Positions 1-8,800 are shown, counted from the first letter of the stretch. The stretch is DNA of 10,263 bases from Phoronis ovalis (GCA_028565635.1 JAOXYB010065835.1:1-10263); one strand, 5' to 3'. The notes: generated by a model not told the origin, from the sequence alone. Made by a program: numbers and translations.

Positions 1-113
1 AAAATTGAGTTTCATAAATATCCCTAATATGTTTAAGTACTAACTCTGTTTCTGCATGGCTAATAGTCCCATTTAAACATATGGTTTGCTTTTTGCAGAC
101 TGTAAATATATTT

Positions 114-314
114 TTAATGCAGGACATCCATTTTTTCATCTTCTGCATAAATTACTTTTAAGAATCTAGTTTCTGGCAGAGTAGACATTCTTGTCCAATA
201 CCGTAAACTAAGTTTAATAATATTTATAGTTAGTGGGTGCCGCCCTAGTTCTGGTGACTGACCTATAACATGCATATGACTTGCTACAGATTTGTATAAA
301 TAATACCATGACAT
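114..314 (-). pseudogene. LINE-like retroelement C-terminal fragment
   Basis: A 66-codon frame contains PELGRHPLTINIIKLSLRYW followed by TRM and later IYAEDEKM. This resembles, from memory, a segment found after the reverse transcriptase in jockey/CR1-like non-LTR elements of invertebrates, written roughly as 'yGELGR.Pl.i....ri.kYW.kl....l....Y'. The frame stops right after this segment (TAA), and neither flank continues in any frame I could recognise, so it is a truncated relic. It is too short to assign a clade. A chance match is possible. Confidence 0.4.
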
Positions 315-973
315 ATGTGTGAATAATTGATATCAATTGTTATGAAGCTCAAGACAACAGGAAACTATAGTTGTATATCAGATACCATATGTTTTCATTG
401 GCTGTGTCTGAATACACCATGCAAAGGATCAAACATGACCCATCTCAGATTTTGACGAACCATGCAGGATATGCTCTTTGAACACATTTATTTGAAGGGG
501 TGTACTAATTTTTTCCACCAAATTTCATTTTTGGCTTACCATGTGCACACGTTTGAACATTTGGCCCTCAGCACAACTGAAAATCCCTTACATGCTATTA
601 TATAGGGAAATAGGACAACTTCGGAGCTTCAGATATCTCATGAGAGACCTAGGTGGCAAAGATGTCTAAAAAAGATGAAAGGGTATATCTTCAATATTAA
701 ACTTATGCTGTCATCCCCGCGTAACTCTTTAGCTATTTTGTGGAGGATTAGATTTTGAAGCCAGAAGTATAAAAATGTGAAATCTGGTGATCAAATCAGG
801 TTCAGGATCTTTGATTTATAGCAATGTATTGATAGACACAGGACAATTTCTATACAAAAACAAACTCTTCAAAATTCATGATTAACAATATAATAATTTT
901 AGTTCCAAGTATTTCACAAAATATATACTCTTGAAAACACTTTACATTTATTCATAAACGGGTTCATAAGCCA
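315..973. other. No gene seen
   Basis: AT-rich sequence without an open frame of note on either strand, without microsatellite or obvious terminal repeats. It may be the untranslated or decayed flank of the neighbouring LINE-like scrap, but nothing shows this directly. Confidence 0.6.
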
Positions 974-1564
974 GTGGTTTTGCTGCTGAACTACAATCTT
1001 GGGTTCGCAGAAGGTGTTTGCAGAACTATGTCTGTTACAGCCAGCAGCGCAAATATCTGTGATTTTAAAGGATTTAGTGCCAAACCATGTGAAGGATCAC
1101 ATGTATTTCTTAGAGAATGTGGTGCAGATGTAGCAGGGCACTTTACAAGTTTGCACTTGGAAAGAGAAGCCATCAGTGAGGCAGATCTCATACTATCTAG
1201 GACAAGACACACTAGTAGTAGTAACAGTACTAATAGTAGTTGCAATGAGCTTACTGCTACAGTATCCGACCTGTCAATGTACAGTGCAATTTGTGAGTAC
1301 CACAGAGCAGTTCTGGGGAAACGATGGAGGAGTTCTTACAGGACATGTCAATATCCATCTCATACCGGTTCAACAAAGCCACACAGGTCCCTTAACTACA
1401 TGACACATTGCCATATTTTAGAAATGTGCGGCACAGCACCTCCAGTAGGAGCTGAAATGATACAACTTAGCCTATTGTTGATATACAGAGCTGCCAAACC
1501 TCCCTGCTGCGTGGTGGAGGAATCCCGTTTTTGTTTCCGAAAAGAGGAAATAATCATTTTATAG
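974..1564 (+). CDS. 196-codon frame with a transposon-like Cys/His cluster
   Basis: This is the longest unspliced frame in the window, unusual for such AT-rich DNA. Around residues 105-165 it has ICEYHRAVLGKRW, then TCQYPSH and PPVGAEM. Spaced as C-x2-H, LG-x-W, C-x2-P-x-H, R and PVG, this resembles a putative zinc-binding module I recall from many uncharacterised, often transposon-linked, proteins of cnidarians, molluscs and other invertebrates. Those copies usually continue 'PVGs.lC..C'; here the final Cys pair is missing, so the module is truncated or decayed. A Ser/Asn/Thr-rich run (TSSSNSTNSS) comes from an imperfect AGT repeat at about 1212-1243. The true start is unknown; GTTCGCAG near 1005-1012 could be an acceptor, making this an internal exon. 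It has no neighbour that explains it. Function unknown. Confidence 0.4.
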   Translation: MVLLLNYNLGFAEGVCRTMSVTASSANICDFKGFSAKPCEGSHVFLRECGADVAGHFTSLHLEREAISEADLILSRTRHTSSSNSTNSSCNELTATVSDLSMYSAICEYHRAVLGKRWRSSYRTCQYPSHTGSTKPHRSLNYMTHCHILEMCGTAPPVGAEMIQLSLLLIYRAAKPPCCVVEESRFCFRKEEIIIL

Positions 1565-1982
1565 ATTTTTAAGGCAAGTCGTAGCCAACCTGAGTAAATT
1601 GGGCTTAAAATTACTAAAGAAATAGAAGGCCAAGTGTACAAAAGGGGCCAAAAACATGAACAGAAAATATGCAACAGTACCGTTCTGGACAAATATCTCC
1701 CTTCGACAAAACTTTTGAAGTGGGAAATCTCCCTCCTATACATTGAAATCATTGGTAGCTCAGGATATGATTATAATTGATTAGGCTAATTGTTATAGTT
1801 CCTTGAGTATACGTACCAGAGATTGCATACTACTACTAATTAGTGTCTTAGCAGCCAGGTTACTTATTGCTCTTTGCGGCATACTTATTTAATGTACGTT
1901 CTTACGAAACACAATTTTTTTTTAACACGCAAAATATAATCTAATTATAGTTATTATAATATCAGAGAATGTGATGAGTGAT
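1565..1982. other. No gene seen
   Basis: AT-rich spacer. A 118-codon minus-strand frame (1396-1752) covers part of it but overlaps the better-supported plus-strand frame and matches nothing I recognise. Confidence 0.55.
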
Positions 1983-2135
1983 ATGTTATTTGCAGGTACA
2001 TGTGTAAAGTGTAAAGGAAACCATAAAACACTATCAGGCGCGTCAGACACTTTTTCAAAAGGGGGGTGCGTTTGTGGTGTTTTTAGAATTACCGATTCGA
2101 GAAAATATCAGTTCAGTGATCCAAAAAAAGGTTGA
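1983..2135 (+). CDS. Possible orphan Cys-rich exon (GCC2/EGF-like)
   Basis: The acceptor-like TTATTTGCAG ends at 1995 and is followed in frame by TCVKCKGNHKTLSGASDTF and then SKGGCVCG, before the frame runs to TGA at 2133-2135. C-x2-C-x3-H-x-T-x2-G-A...C-x-C resembles the small cysteine repeats of extracellular proteins (ephrin-receptor-like GCC2/GCC3 and related EGF-like modules, typically 'C..CP.nstt..Ga.....C.C..G'). The donor might be the weak GTGTTTTT at 2077. No partner exon is visible nearby on this strand, so it is either a lone exon of a gene outside the window, a relic, or chance. A retroviral-type zinc knuckle is a poorer fit because the last Cys is absent. Confidence 0.25.
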   Translation: MLFAGTCVKCKGNHKTLSGASDTFSKGGCVCGVFRITDSRKYQFSDPKKG

Positions 2136-2140
2136 CGAAA

Positions 2141-2259
2141 CGTCTCCGTGCTGCCAGAAAAAAATAACAAGCAAAAAAAAGGGCTTTTCACGTCTTCGTG
2201 CTGCCAGAAAAAAATGACAGCCCAAAAAAAAAGGCGCTCATTTCTCGTCTCCGTGCTGC
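2141..2259 (+). repeat. Three-copy 50-55 bp tandem repeat
   Basis: CGTCTCCGTGCTGCCAGAAA occurs at 2141-2160, as CGTCTTCGTG... at 2191-2210, and as CGTCTCCGTGCTGC at 2246-2259, each separated by A-runs and a G-rich step (CAAAAAAAAGGG and similar). The units are 50 and 55 bp apart, nested inside the larger cassette. Confidence 0.75.
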
Positions 2260-2473
2260 TATTACACGTCATAGGAGAAATTCTCTTCCAAAGGAGGGAC
2301 GGCTGCCAAATGCACATCCTTTCCTGTCAATTCAAAAGCGGGGGCTTTACTATTAAAAAAAGGGGGTGCGTTTACTATTTCAAAAGGGGGTGCGTTAACA
2401 TTTACATTAATGATCCTCCCATTTCAAAAGGGGGTGCGTTATCATTACATTTGTTCCATCCATTTCAAAAGGT

Positions 2474-2489
2474 GGGTGCGTTCGCACCC
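2474..2489. repeat. Perfect short hairpin GGGTGCG-TT-CGCACCC
   Basis: Seven-base arms flank a two-base centre, followed at once by AACGCACCCCCC, which can pair with any of the upstream GGGGGTGCGTT copies. It probably formed where a direct copy met the inverted right end of the cassette. Confidence 0.8.
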
Positions 2490-2751
2490 AACGCACCCCC
2501 CCATCTGACTGGCATGGATTTGTGTAGTACAAAAGTCACTTTGAAGAATATTATTTAAGCTTCAAGTGACATATATATACCCAAGAAGGAGTATCACAGG
2601 CAAACAAGATAACAATTTTGGTTTGAACTTATTGAATTTTTTGACGCACGTTGAGTGTTTTGAAAGAGGCTAACTTATACTAGTTTTAACGTTATCTGGG
2701 CCATGACCATACGGTTTCGCCACAGGCAAGCAATAGTGGGGTCACGTAGCT

Positions 2752-3345
2752 ATGACTACTCATATTGAAAAAATATTATCAGACTGTCAAAATGCTACTG
2801 TGTTTTCTGTCATTGATTTAAAAATTGCTGATCACCAAATACGTCTGCATGAAGACAGCTGTAACCTCACCGCAGTAATCAGCCACGAAGGAATATTTAT
2901 TTTTCGCCGTATTCCATTTAGACTGAGCTGGCTTCAGCCGCGGGATTTTTCCAGCGCATGATGTCTATAATATTCTACGTAATTTACTGGGTGTCAGTTG
3001 CATATTGGATTATATTGCTGTTTACGGTATACATGTGGAGGATGATGCTCGTTTAAATAGTGTTTTACGTTGTCAATACAAGTACGAATTGCTTTGAACA
3101 TGTCAAAGTGCAAATTTCGGCAGTCAAGGATGACATTTCTGGGTTATACTATCTCTACTGACGGTGTTTAACCCAAGAATGAACTACTAAGTGTAATACT
3201 ACAAGCAACTAGTCCTTCTCATGTTACTAGTTTGCGTTCATTTTTAGGAACTACTACCTATTATATATGCTCGTTTCGGTCCTCATTTTTCAACTATAAC
3301 GGGATATTTACATCATTTGCTTCATAATGGAATTAATTTTGAATT
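2752..3345 (+). pseudogene. Broken reverse transcriptase, Ty3/Gypsy type
   Basis: In the first frame, FSVIDLKIADHQIRLHED holds the motif A aspartate, followed by a degraded IFRRIPFRLS (family 'F.r.PFGL'). A frame change follows, then FFQRMMS, then another frame giving ILDYIAVYG. The latter stands where the catalytic YxDD box should be, with the second Asp replaced by Tyr. Later fragments include MTFLGYTISTDGV with a stop, LRSFLGTTTYY, and HFSTITGYLHHLLHNGINF from the connection region. This order is textbook Ty3/Gypsy pol; the breaks and the lost catalytic residue show long decay. Confidence 0.8.
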
Positions 3346-3351
3346 TGAACT

Positions 3352-3640
3352 CTGCTGCTGAAACAATTTCCGTATTTTCTGATTTGTTATCTGATTGTGA
3401 GCGTAAGTATTCAACGATCGACAAGGAAGCTTTGGCTTGTGTATGGGTTATTGAATAATGGCGTTTATTTCTATGGGGAAAACGTTTTACATTGCATACC
3501 GAGCATTCTCCTCTACAAACTGTTTACATCTCAAAGGGTTTAGGTCTTTAAAGTATGAGAATCAGTCGTCTAGTGCCATAAAACGTTCAGCACCTTGTTC
3601 ACTTTAAGAGTACATTTGTTTTATCTAAGCTCAGATCTCT
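3352..3640 (+). pseudogene. Broken RNase H, Ty3/Gypsy type
   Basis: CERKYSTIDKEALACVWVIE is immediately recognisable as the RNase H segment of Ty3/Gypsy pol (family 'ErnYs..dkEaLAvvwa.ekwr.yL.g..f.l.tDH..L'), continuing after a stop as WRLFLWGKRFTLHTEHSPL. MRISRLVP, further on, matches the usual 'R..RW' step. The first part of the domain, with its catalytic 'TDAS' aspartate, is missing: the sequence goes from the connection region straight to SAAETISVFSD, so an internal deletion is likely near 3345. The 64-codon minus-strand frame at 3599-3793 is a shadow. Confidence 0.8.
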
Positions 3641-5140
3641 GTAGTAAAAAGAAGAGACTGGTGCGCTATGCGTCCATGTATATGCACTCAAGATTTCAAG
3701 ATATAGTGCAATTTCATATGCAACATTAAAATTTGATTTTATACCCAAATCCATTTTATTCCGTATAATATACTTGCCATATAAAACATACATTCAGTGT
3801 ATACCATCGTCATAATTAATTACATTTAGTTAGCAATTAACATTGCATCACTCAAAGATGTACACTTGCTTCTCGTGAACCACAAACAAGGCAAACAAAT
3901 GTACAAGGGTTCAAGCTGTACCTGGTTCAGTTTAATAGCAGCCCCAACATCCAATTAAATTCCGTATAATACTATTTAGTTAAGAACGCCATCCTAATTA
4001 ACAATCAGTAGAAATTAGACAAATAATAAAACTTCCACGCAAATTAAAGAAAATGGTTTTAAAATTGGCGCAGCCAACGATTTTACAAAATTATAGATGG
4101 CGATTGTGGGAAAGTTGTAGCAAAGTATTGCTAGTATCCTTAGAAGTTGTTTCTATTTAAACTAAAAAAAATGGGAAACTGATATACTATGAAAAACGGA
4201 AGAACAATAGTACTTATATGAATATTTCATGCTCCATTACATTTTATTAGCATATTAGTAGCAAACTCACTAATAAAAAATATATGAGAGAACTAGATAT
4301 TCTTAAATACGACCAACGAGTTTGGAGTAACGTGTAAGGTTTGAGCTTTTGCCATGATCGTTTAAAGCGAAAGTAAAAAAGCAAGACTGCACCGTAATTT
4401 CACAGACATATTTGAAAAAAGAATCGAGTAATGTTTTTCTTACTTCAAGTGACAGACGCAAAAGTTGTTATTCAAATATAGATCAGGACATAAGTGACAG
4501 AGCATTTCGCTCGTTACTCGTAACTCGTCGTTCGTATCCTAGTGTTCGCATCTAAGAATGTTAACCTCTCCATTATCAAACATTGCAAATACGAAATGAC
4601 CTGTCATTTGTATTAGGGGGTTTCTCACTTTCCTACTTGTTTCAAAATTTTACTAATTTATATCCTTTTCTACAGGGCCATTGTAAAACAATTAATGCAG
4701 ACTTTAATAACATATTCCTTTATATTCCAAGCCGCATATTATCAAAAATAATAGAAAAAAATAACGTTTTCATGGCAGTTTATAACATAGAAATTAAACT
4801 ATCAAATTAAAGTTTATAAAACTAGATAACTCAAACATACAGACACAAAGAAATTGGAACTATTTTGTTTACATCATTTTAAACTTTAGGCAGCACGTGT
4901 ACAGTGTTAATTCTTTAGTGACAAGTCTACTTCTAATCCTGGGATCACCTATAGTTACTAGGGTCATAAGGTCATTAGAAATAAACCACCAATACACTGC
5001 ATGTGTAATAGATTCAAATAACGTTTTCAAAGAACCCCATTAATTCCCGTGTCGTGTACGAAATTTGTCTAGTCGCAGCAACCTGTCGCCCGTGGTAGTG
5101 AGGCTTTTGGCTAGAAAGGGATGTGCAGACCGTTTTTTAA
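3641..5140. other. AT-rich spacer, no gene supported
   Basis: No conserved frame is visible in 1.5 kb. A 75-codon plus-strand frame (4583-4810) is Phe/Leu/Asn/Ile-rich and looks like chance. TTCCGTATAATA occurs at about 3759 and 3960 as a short direct repeat. A run of CGTTACTCGTAACTCGTCG-like bases at about 4512-4533 is a local imperfect repeat. No tRNA-like cloverleaf was noticed. Confidence 0.55.
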
Positions 5141-5290
5141 AATCAAAGTAGCAGCTAGAATCGATGTGTTATTTTAAGAAATTGGCAGAGTGGATGCGAT
5201 TGTTTACCAAATTACAAAGTGGATCAGTTTTTTAAACAATCACCATAGTGAATTCGTTTTTATTTTAATAAATTAGCGAAGTCAATCCAT
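5141..5290 (+). repeat. Degenerate 29-bp tandem repeat
   Basis: AGTGGAT (5189-5195), AGTGGAT (5218-5224), AGTGAAT (5247-5253) and AGTCAAT (5280-5286) recur every 29, 29 and 33 bases. Each is preceded by an AAATTnnCA-like step and followed by a T-rich step such as TTGTTTA. A weaker copy may start near 5144 (CAAAGTAGC). It lies downstream of the ZP gene's poly(A) signal. Confidence 0.5.
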
Positions 5291-5478
5291 TGTTTTGCCT
5301 TTTTTCTGTCAACAAACAGGGTTTTCATGTTTAGCAAATAGGTATTACATACCCAAAGAAATTAGCAATTGTTTTTTTTAGCAACAAGTAACAATTAAGC
5401 AAACCGGGTGTTTGGTAGTTAAAATACTGAAGAGGACCCACTTTATTTAAGGCTGGGCAGCACAACCCTACCAAGCAT

Positions 5479-5484
5479 TTTATT
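5479..5484 (-). promoter_or_regulatory. Poly(A) signal of the ZP gene
   Basis: AATAAA reads on the minus strand 28 bases after the ZP stop codon, overlapping ATAAAA. It is followed within 10-25 bases by a G/T-rich stretch (TTGGTAGGGTTGTGCTG), the usual downstream element. The 3' UTR would then be only about 50 bases. Confidence 0.7.
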
Positions 5485-5512
5485 TGTACACCCCCAGGCC
5501 TGTCGCAAACTA

Positions 5513-5827
5513 TTAGAAACCAGGATTGTCCACCCCTTTAGTAGGGTTACCATGCATATGCTTGGCTTTGAAGCACACATAAACCGTGACACTCATAGTG
5601 AGCAACAGCAAAACTGCTAGGATAGCTACCACGGTTATAAACGTTGTACTGTGCATATAACCATCGCAGTTCGCAAAACTAGTATGGTCACCGTCATTGG
5701 AGCTTTGGTTGTTTACATCAGATGGTTCTCCATTGCCGACGTTAATTGTAAAAGACAGGGTTTCCGTTTTGAATCCGTCTGTGGTGTTGGCTGCGCGACG
5801 TCTACGTCCATTATGTGTGCACGTGTC
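5513..5827 (-). CDS. ZP gene exon 6: cleavage site, membrane anchor, tail, stop
   Basis: The acceptor CGTGTAG is followed in phase 0 by 104 codons and TAA at 5515-5513, backed by an immediate TAG. It begins DTCTHNG and then RRRRAAN, a polybasic furin-type consensus cleavage site directly after the last ZP-C cysteine, as in membrane-bound ZP proteins. ETLSFTINV, 12 residues on, resembles the external hydrophobic patch that must be released for polymerisation. N-glycosylation sequons occur at NTT and NQS. A Cys sits just before the membrane (FANCDG). The helix runs FITVVAILAVLLLLTMSVTV, followed by YVCFKAK, whose basic residues mark the cytoplasmic side, and a tail closing in NPGF. Plus-strand frames at 5651-5905 and 5697-5885 are shadows of this exon plus the TA repeat. 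Confidence 0.9.
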   Translation of the reverse strand, partial: DTCTHNGRRRRAANTTDGFKTETLSFTINVGNGEPSDVNNQSSNDGDHTSFANCDGYMHSTTFITVVAILAVLLLLTMSVTVYVCFKAKHMHGNPTKGVDNPGF

Positions 5828-5842
5828 CTACACGAAAGAAAA

Positions 5843-5883
<41 letters not shown>

Positions 5884-8800
5884 AAAATGTGGATATTTTG
5901 GATAATCTATACAGCCAACCTAAATGCATATGAATAGGGGAACTCCTCTTGGTAGTTTCTAAATAGATTTTGATACAGTAGTGCCGTGCCCGATTTCTGT
6001 TTACCATAACACAATTTGAAGAATGGTTTCAGGAGTCTAAAATCCAGTTTGTATTCATTGTGAATGACCCTTTGCATATGTTATATTGTTTTTAATTCTT
6101 CAGGAAATAATTGAGACTGTTATTGGATTTTAACAGTTTGGTTTAGAAATATGGATATTATAGCACTCTGAAATCGCAGTATTACTGTTAGATTACATCG
6201 TGATTTTCAATCCTGCAACAGTATTATGAGTTTAAATAGATATGTTCGAATTAATACTTACCCCGTCACATTTGGTGTCTGCGTTAGCTGCACAATAAGC
6301 AACAGCGCATTCAAAATATAGGGTATCAACACTGTTAAATCGGAAGCATTTCATGCCAGTGTTACTAATTGATACATATATTGCGCCTGCAATGCTAGTG
6401 TCGGCGTCACTCTGTGCAGTGCTTTTTGAGAATCCCGTAGTCGTAACTGTACCAACGTTTCCAGTACCACAATGGTTTGCGAAGAGGCTAACGGTGACAC
6501 CTTTAGTATTATCGGGAGCAGCAAGGCATGATACAGCTTTTACACCCTTTGCAGCTGAAAAAAAATGCGATTCTACTTCATTTGCACCCTACAAAATGCA
6601 TGTTTTTCTTTTCCTTTTTAAGGTTCGATGTTAGTTATTTTTCAGGTTATAATTATTGAAAATAGCAGATTTGCATACGTTATTCAGCGGGTTTACTACA
6701 TGATGAACTATTGAGCGAACTCTGTGATGATATTAGCTAATAATAATGTTTTTGTTGTTTCCTGTTCAACTGAAATTCTTTGCGTCACATTATTTTAGTA
6801 TATAAATAAATAAATCTATATTATATATATATATATGTATGTATGTACGTTCTCAACAGCTGACAGCTTCAGTAGTGCTACATCTCTTGAGGTGATTTTT
6901 TGAGGTATTTGTTACTTAGTGCAAAACTAATCCGGATAAAATTTGAATTCTGGATGCCAAAGTTATTGCTATCTCTACTCTTTCAGTGCAAAACCTCAGT
7001 AATAAATCTTACTGTAGACACATTAAAGTAGTAATCGTACTTGTAGCGTTAAGCGTTTTCATTTGTTGTCTTATGAACGTACGTAGATATGTAATTATAT
7101 ATATTTTTATAACCTATGTGTAAGTTTTGCACAATGAGAGAACAATGGAAAAAAAAACTTACTTAAAGATGTTGTCAATGCAAGTCGAAGAAACAATTCC
7201 TCTGTTGTTGAACCGAGAGAACACCCTGTAGCAGCGGTCATCATTTGGCTCGTTGCAACTACGGCAAGTGCTACCGTTTCAGCTTGTTGGTTGGCAGAGG
7301 CTGTTGCGGGAACGCTAAAAAATCAAATATCATGTTGCATGTATTAATCAAGAAACATTTCACATTACACGGTTGTATTTTTGTAAACAGGTATGGATGT
7401 AGGATTTTAAGTTTAATATTGGTAGATATTTCCGTGAAAATTACATAATCCCATGTAATACTCTCAATAGTTTTTCCTATGTTTTTTGTCTTAATGTTGC
7501 CTTCTGAAAAGTCACTGGTCAACACTTAAGTACATGTAATTAATTCCCTCAATACAAATATCACTAATAATTTTAGTCCCACAAGTAATATCCCTACAAA
7601 CGTTAGTTATTATGTAATTTTATATTTTAGGGGATCCTACCGGGATAATAGCCATTTTAGTTGAAATGTCTCCGCACTGAAACAAACCGATTCTTTAGCT
7701 ATTAGACTATTAGAAGTTTGAAACAACTGTCGCATCTCTTACTTTGTAACTGCCGCAACAGTTGTGGCTGGTGTATTTCCAGTTGTTGGGCTACCAGAAT
7801 CACATGCCACTGTGTACTCGTAGTCGGTACTTGCCAGATAATCAGCACTTCTAGTCAGGTAAAATGTCACTGTAAGTGTTGTGCCGGCCTAAAATTTAAG
7901 AAAAACATCTTGTGGGGGAATTGTCTACAGACTTATTGTCAGGTATATAAAATTATGTCATATATAAACATTCTTACATGTACGAATACAGATTTTGTCA
8001 TTTTAAACTATTTTCACAAATCGAAAATTTGTTTTCACGAATGAATTTAATCTACATTATAATAACAAAAAACAATGCGATATCACAGAAATGCAGATAA
8101 TACCTGGGAATAGCTAATAGGGCAATATGGATGAATTTTACAAATGCAACATGTTTGGAACATTTTGGTCTGCAACCGGTGGTTCCACCAAATGCATGAA
8201 AATATATGATGCTTACAAACTGTATATCACATTGTAACCCACATTTCGTTAAATAGAAGTTTAACACTACATTAATTGTTCTATAGATTAAGTAACATAT
8301 CATTTTTATAACTTACCACCGCTACGCCACATTCATCATCGTTAACGGTTAACGTGAGAGCGCCACCAGTAACGGCATCAACATGTTCGCATGTTCCGCC
8401 AGTAGACAACGCGGTAGCAACAACTAGTCGGTTAAATTCTACTGTGGTCGTATCTTGAGGGTATGTAAAGACGATTTCGTTAGTATCGCTGCAGGTATAA
8501 ACAGCTTGACCAGCAGGTACCGAATACACTACATGTAATAGTGAACACAGTTGAATCAAATAATGCTCATTCCAAAATATAGGCTAATATCAATCGTTAT
8601 TAATCTATTTACAATTTATTTATGTTTCTAAAGTACTTCTGTCGAAACTAAGCAAAATGAACACACATAGTAATTAATATATACACATAGTAATTGGCCA
8701 CTATTCAGTACGACTTTTTTGTTTTTATACGATAAACTACTGTACTTTAGCTATATAACATGTGAAACCGACAGCTGCATGATATATTAAAGAAATATAT

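Larger units (their letters stand above)
2045..2513. repeat. G-rich direct-repeat cassette with inverted ends
   Basis: A core of TTTCAAAAGGGGGTGCGTT recurs at about 2053-2073, 2376-2396, 2421-2440 and 2462-2482, with variants near 2351-2372 (TATTAAAAAAAGGGGGTGCG) and 2330-2348. The right end carries the reverse complement, AACGCACCCCCC (2490-2502). Outside it, CATCTGACT (2503-2511) mirrors the GTCAGA at about 2042-2047 on the left. The layout suggests a small non-autonomous element or foldback-type repeat about 460 bp long. A frame of 136 codons runs through it (2148-2558) but is an artefact of the repeats. Confidence 0.6.
2752..3640 (+). mobile_element. Decayed Ty3/Gypsy-like pol fragment
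   Basis: Reverse transcriptase and RNase H motifs of a Ty3/Gypsy-type LTR retrotransposon occur in the right order on the plus strand, but in fragments that change frame about five times and carry in-frame stops (for example TAA at 3169-3171 and 3456-3458). No gag, protease or integrase is recognisable upstream or downstream. I found no LTR pair or primer-binding site flanking it, so it is an internal relic. It cannot encode an active enzyme as it stands. Confidence 0.8.

Noticed and set aside
991-1245. 84-codon minus-strand frame beginning MQLLLVLLLLLVCLV, looking like a secreted protein.
   Set aside because: The leucine/valine leader is the antisense reading of an imperfect AGT trinucleotide repeat, and the plus strand carries the better Cys/His cluster. 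The rest shows no family resemblance.
1396-1752. 118-codon minus-strand frame.
   Set aside because: It overlaps the plus-strand 196-codon frame and has no motif, no consistent composition and no supporting splice sites.
2001-2024. Retroviral-type zinc knuckle (CVKCKGNH).
   Set aside because: The last cysteine of the CCHC pattern is absent, and the following GA...C.C spacing fits a small extracellular Cys module better.
2148-2558. 136-codon plus-strand frame.
   Set aside because: It runs through nested tandem repeats; its protein is simply the translated repeat units (lysine runs and repeated GCV segments).
4065-4080. TTGGCGCAGCCAACGA, resembling an LTR-element primer-binding site.
   Set aside because: No LTR with TG...CA ends precedes it, and the pol relic lies upstream instead of downstream. 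It also reads as a short imperfect palindrome.
4583-4810. 75-codon plus-strand frame.
   Set aside because: Rich in Phe, Ile, Asn and Leu as expected from AT-rich DNA; no motif and no neighbour that supports it.
5651-5905. Plus-strand frames over 5651-5905 and 5697-5885.
   Set aside because: They are antisense to ZP exon 6 and end in translated TA microsatellite (YIYIYI).
8052-8303. 83-codon minus-strand frame inside ZP intron 2.
   Set aside because: AT-rich chance frame that does not connect in phase with good splice sites; composition is typical of noncoding DNA.
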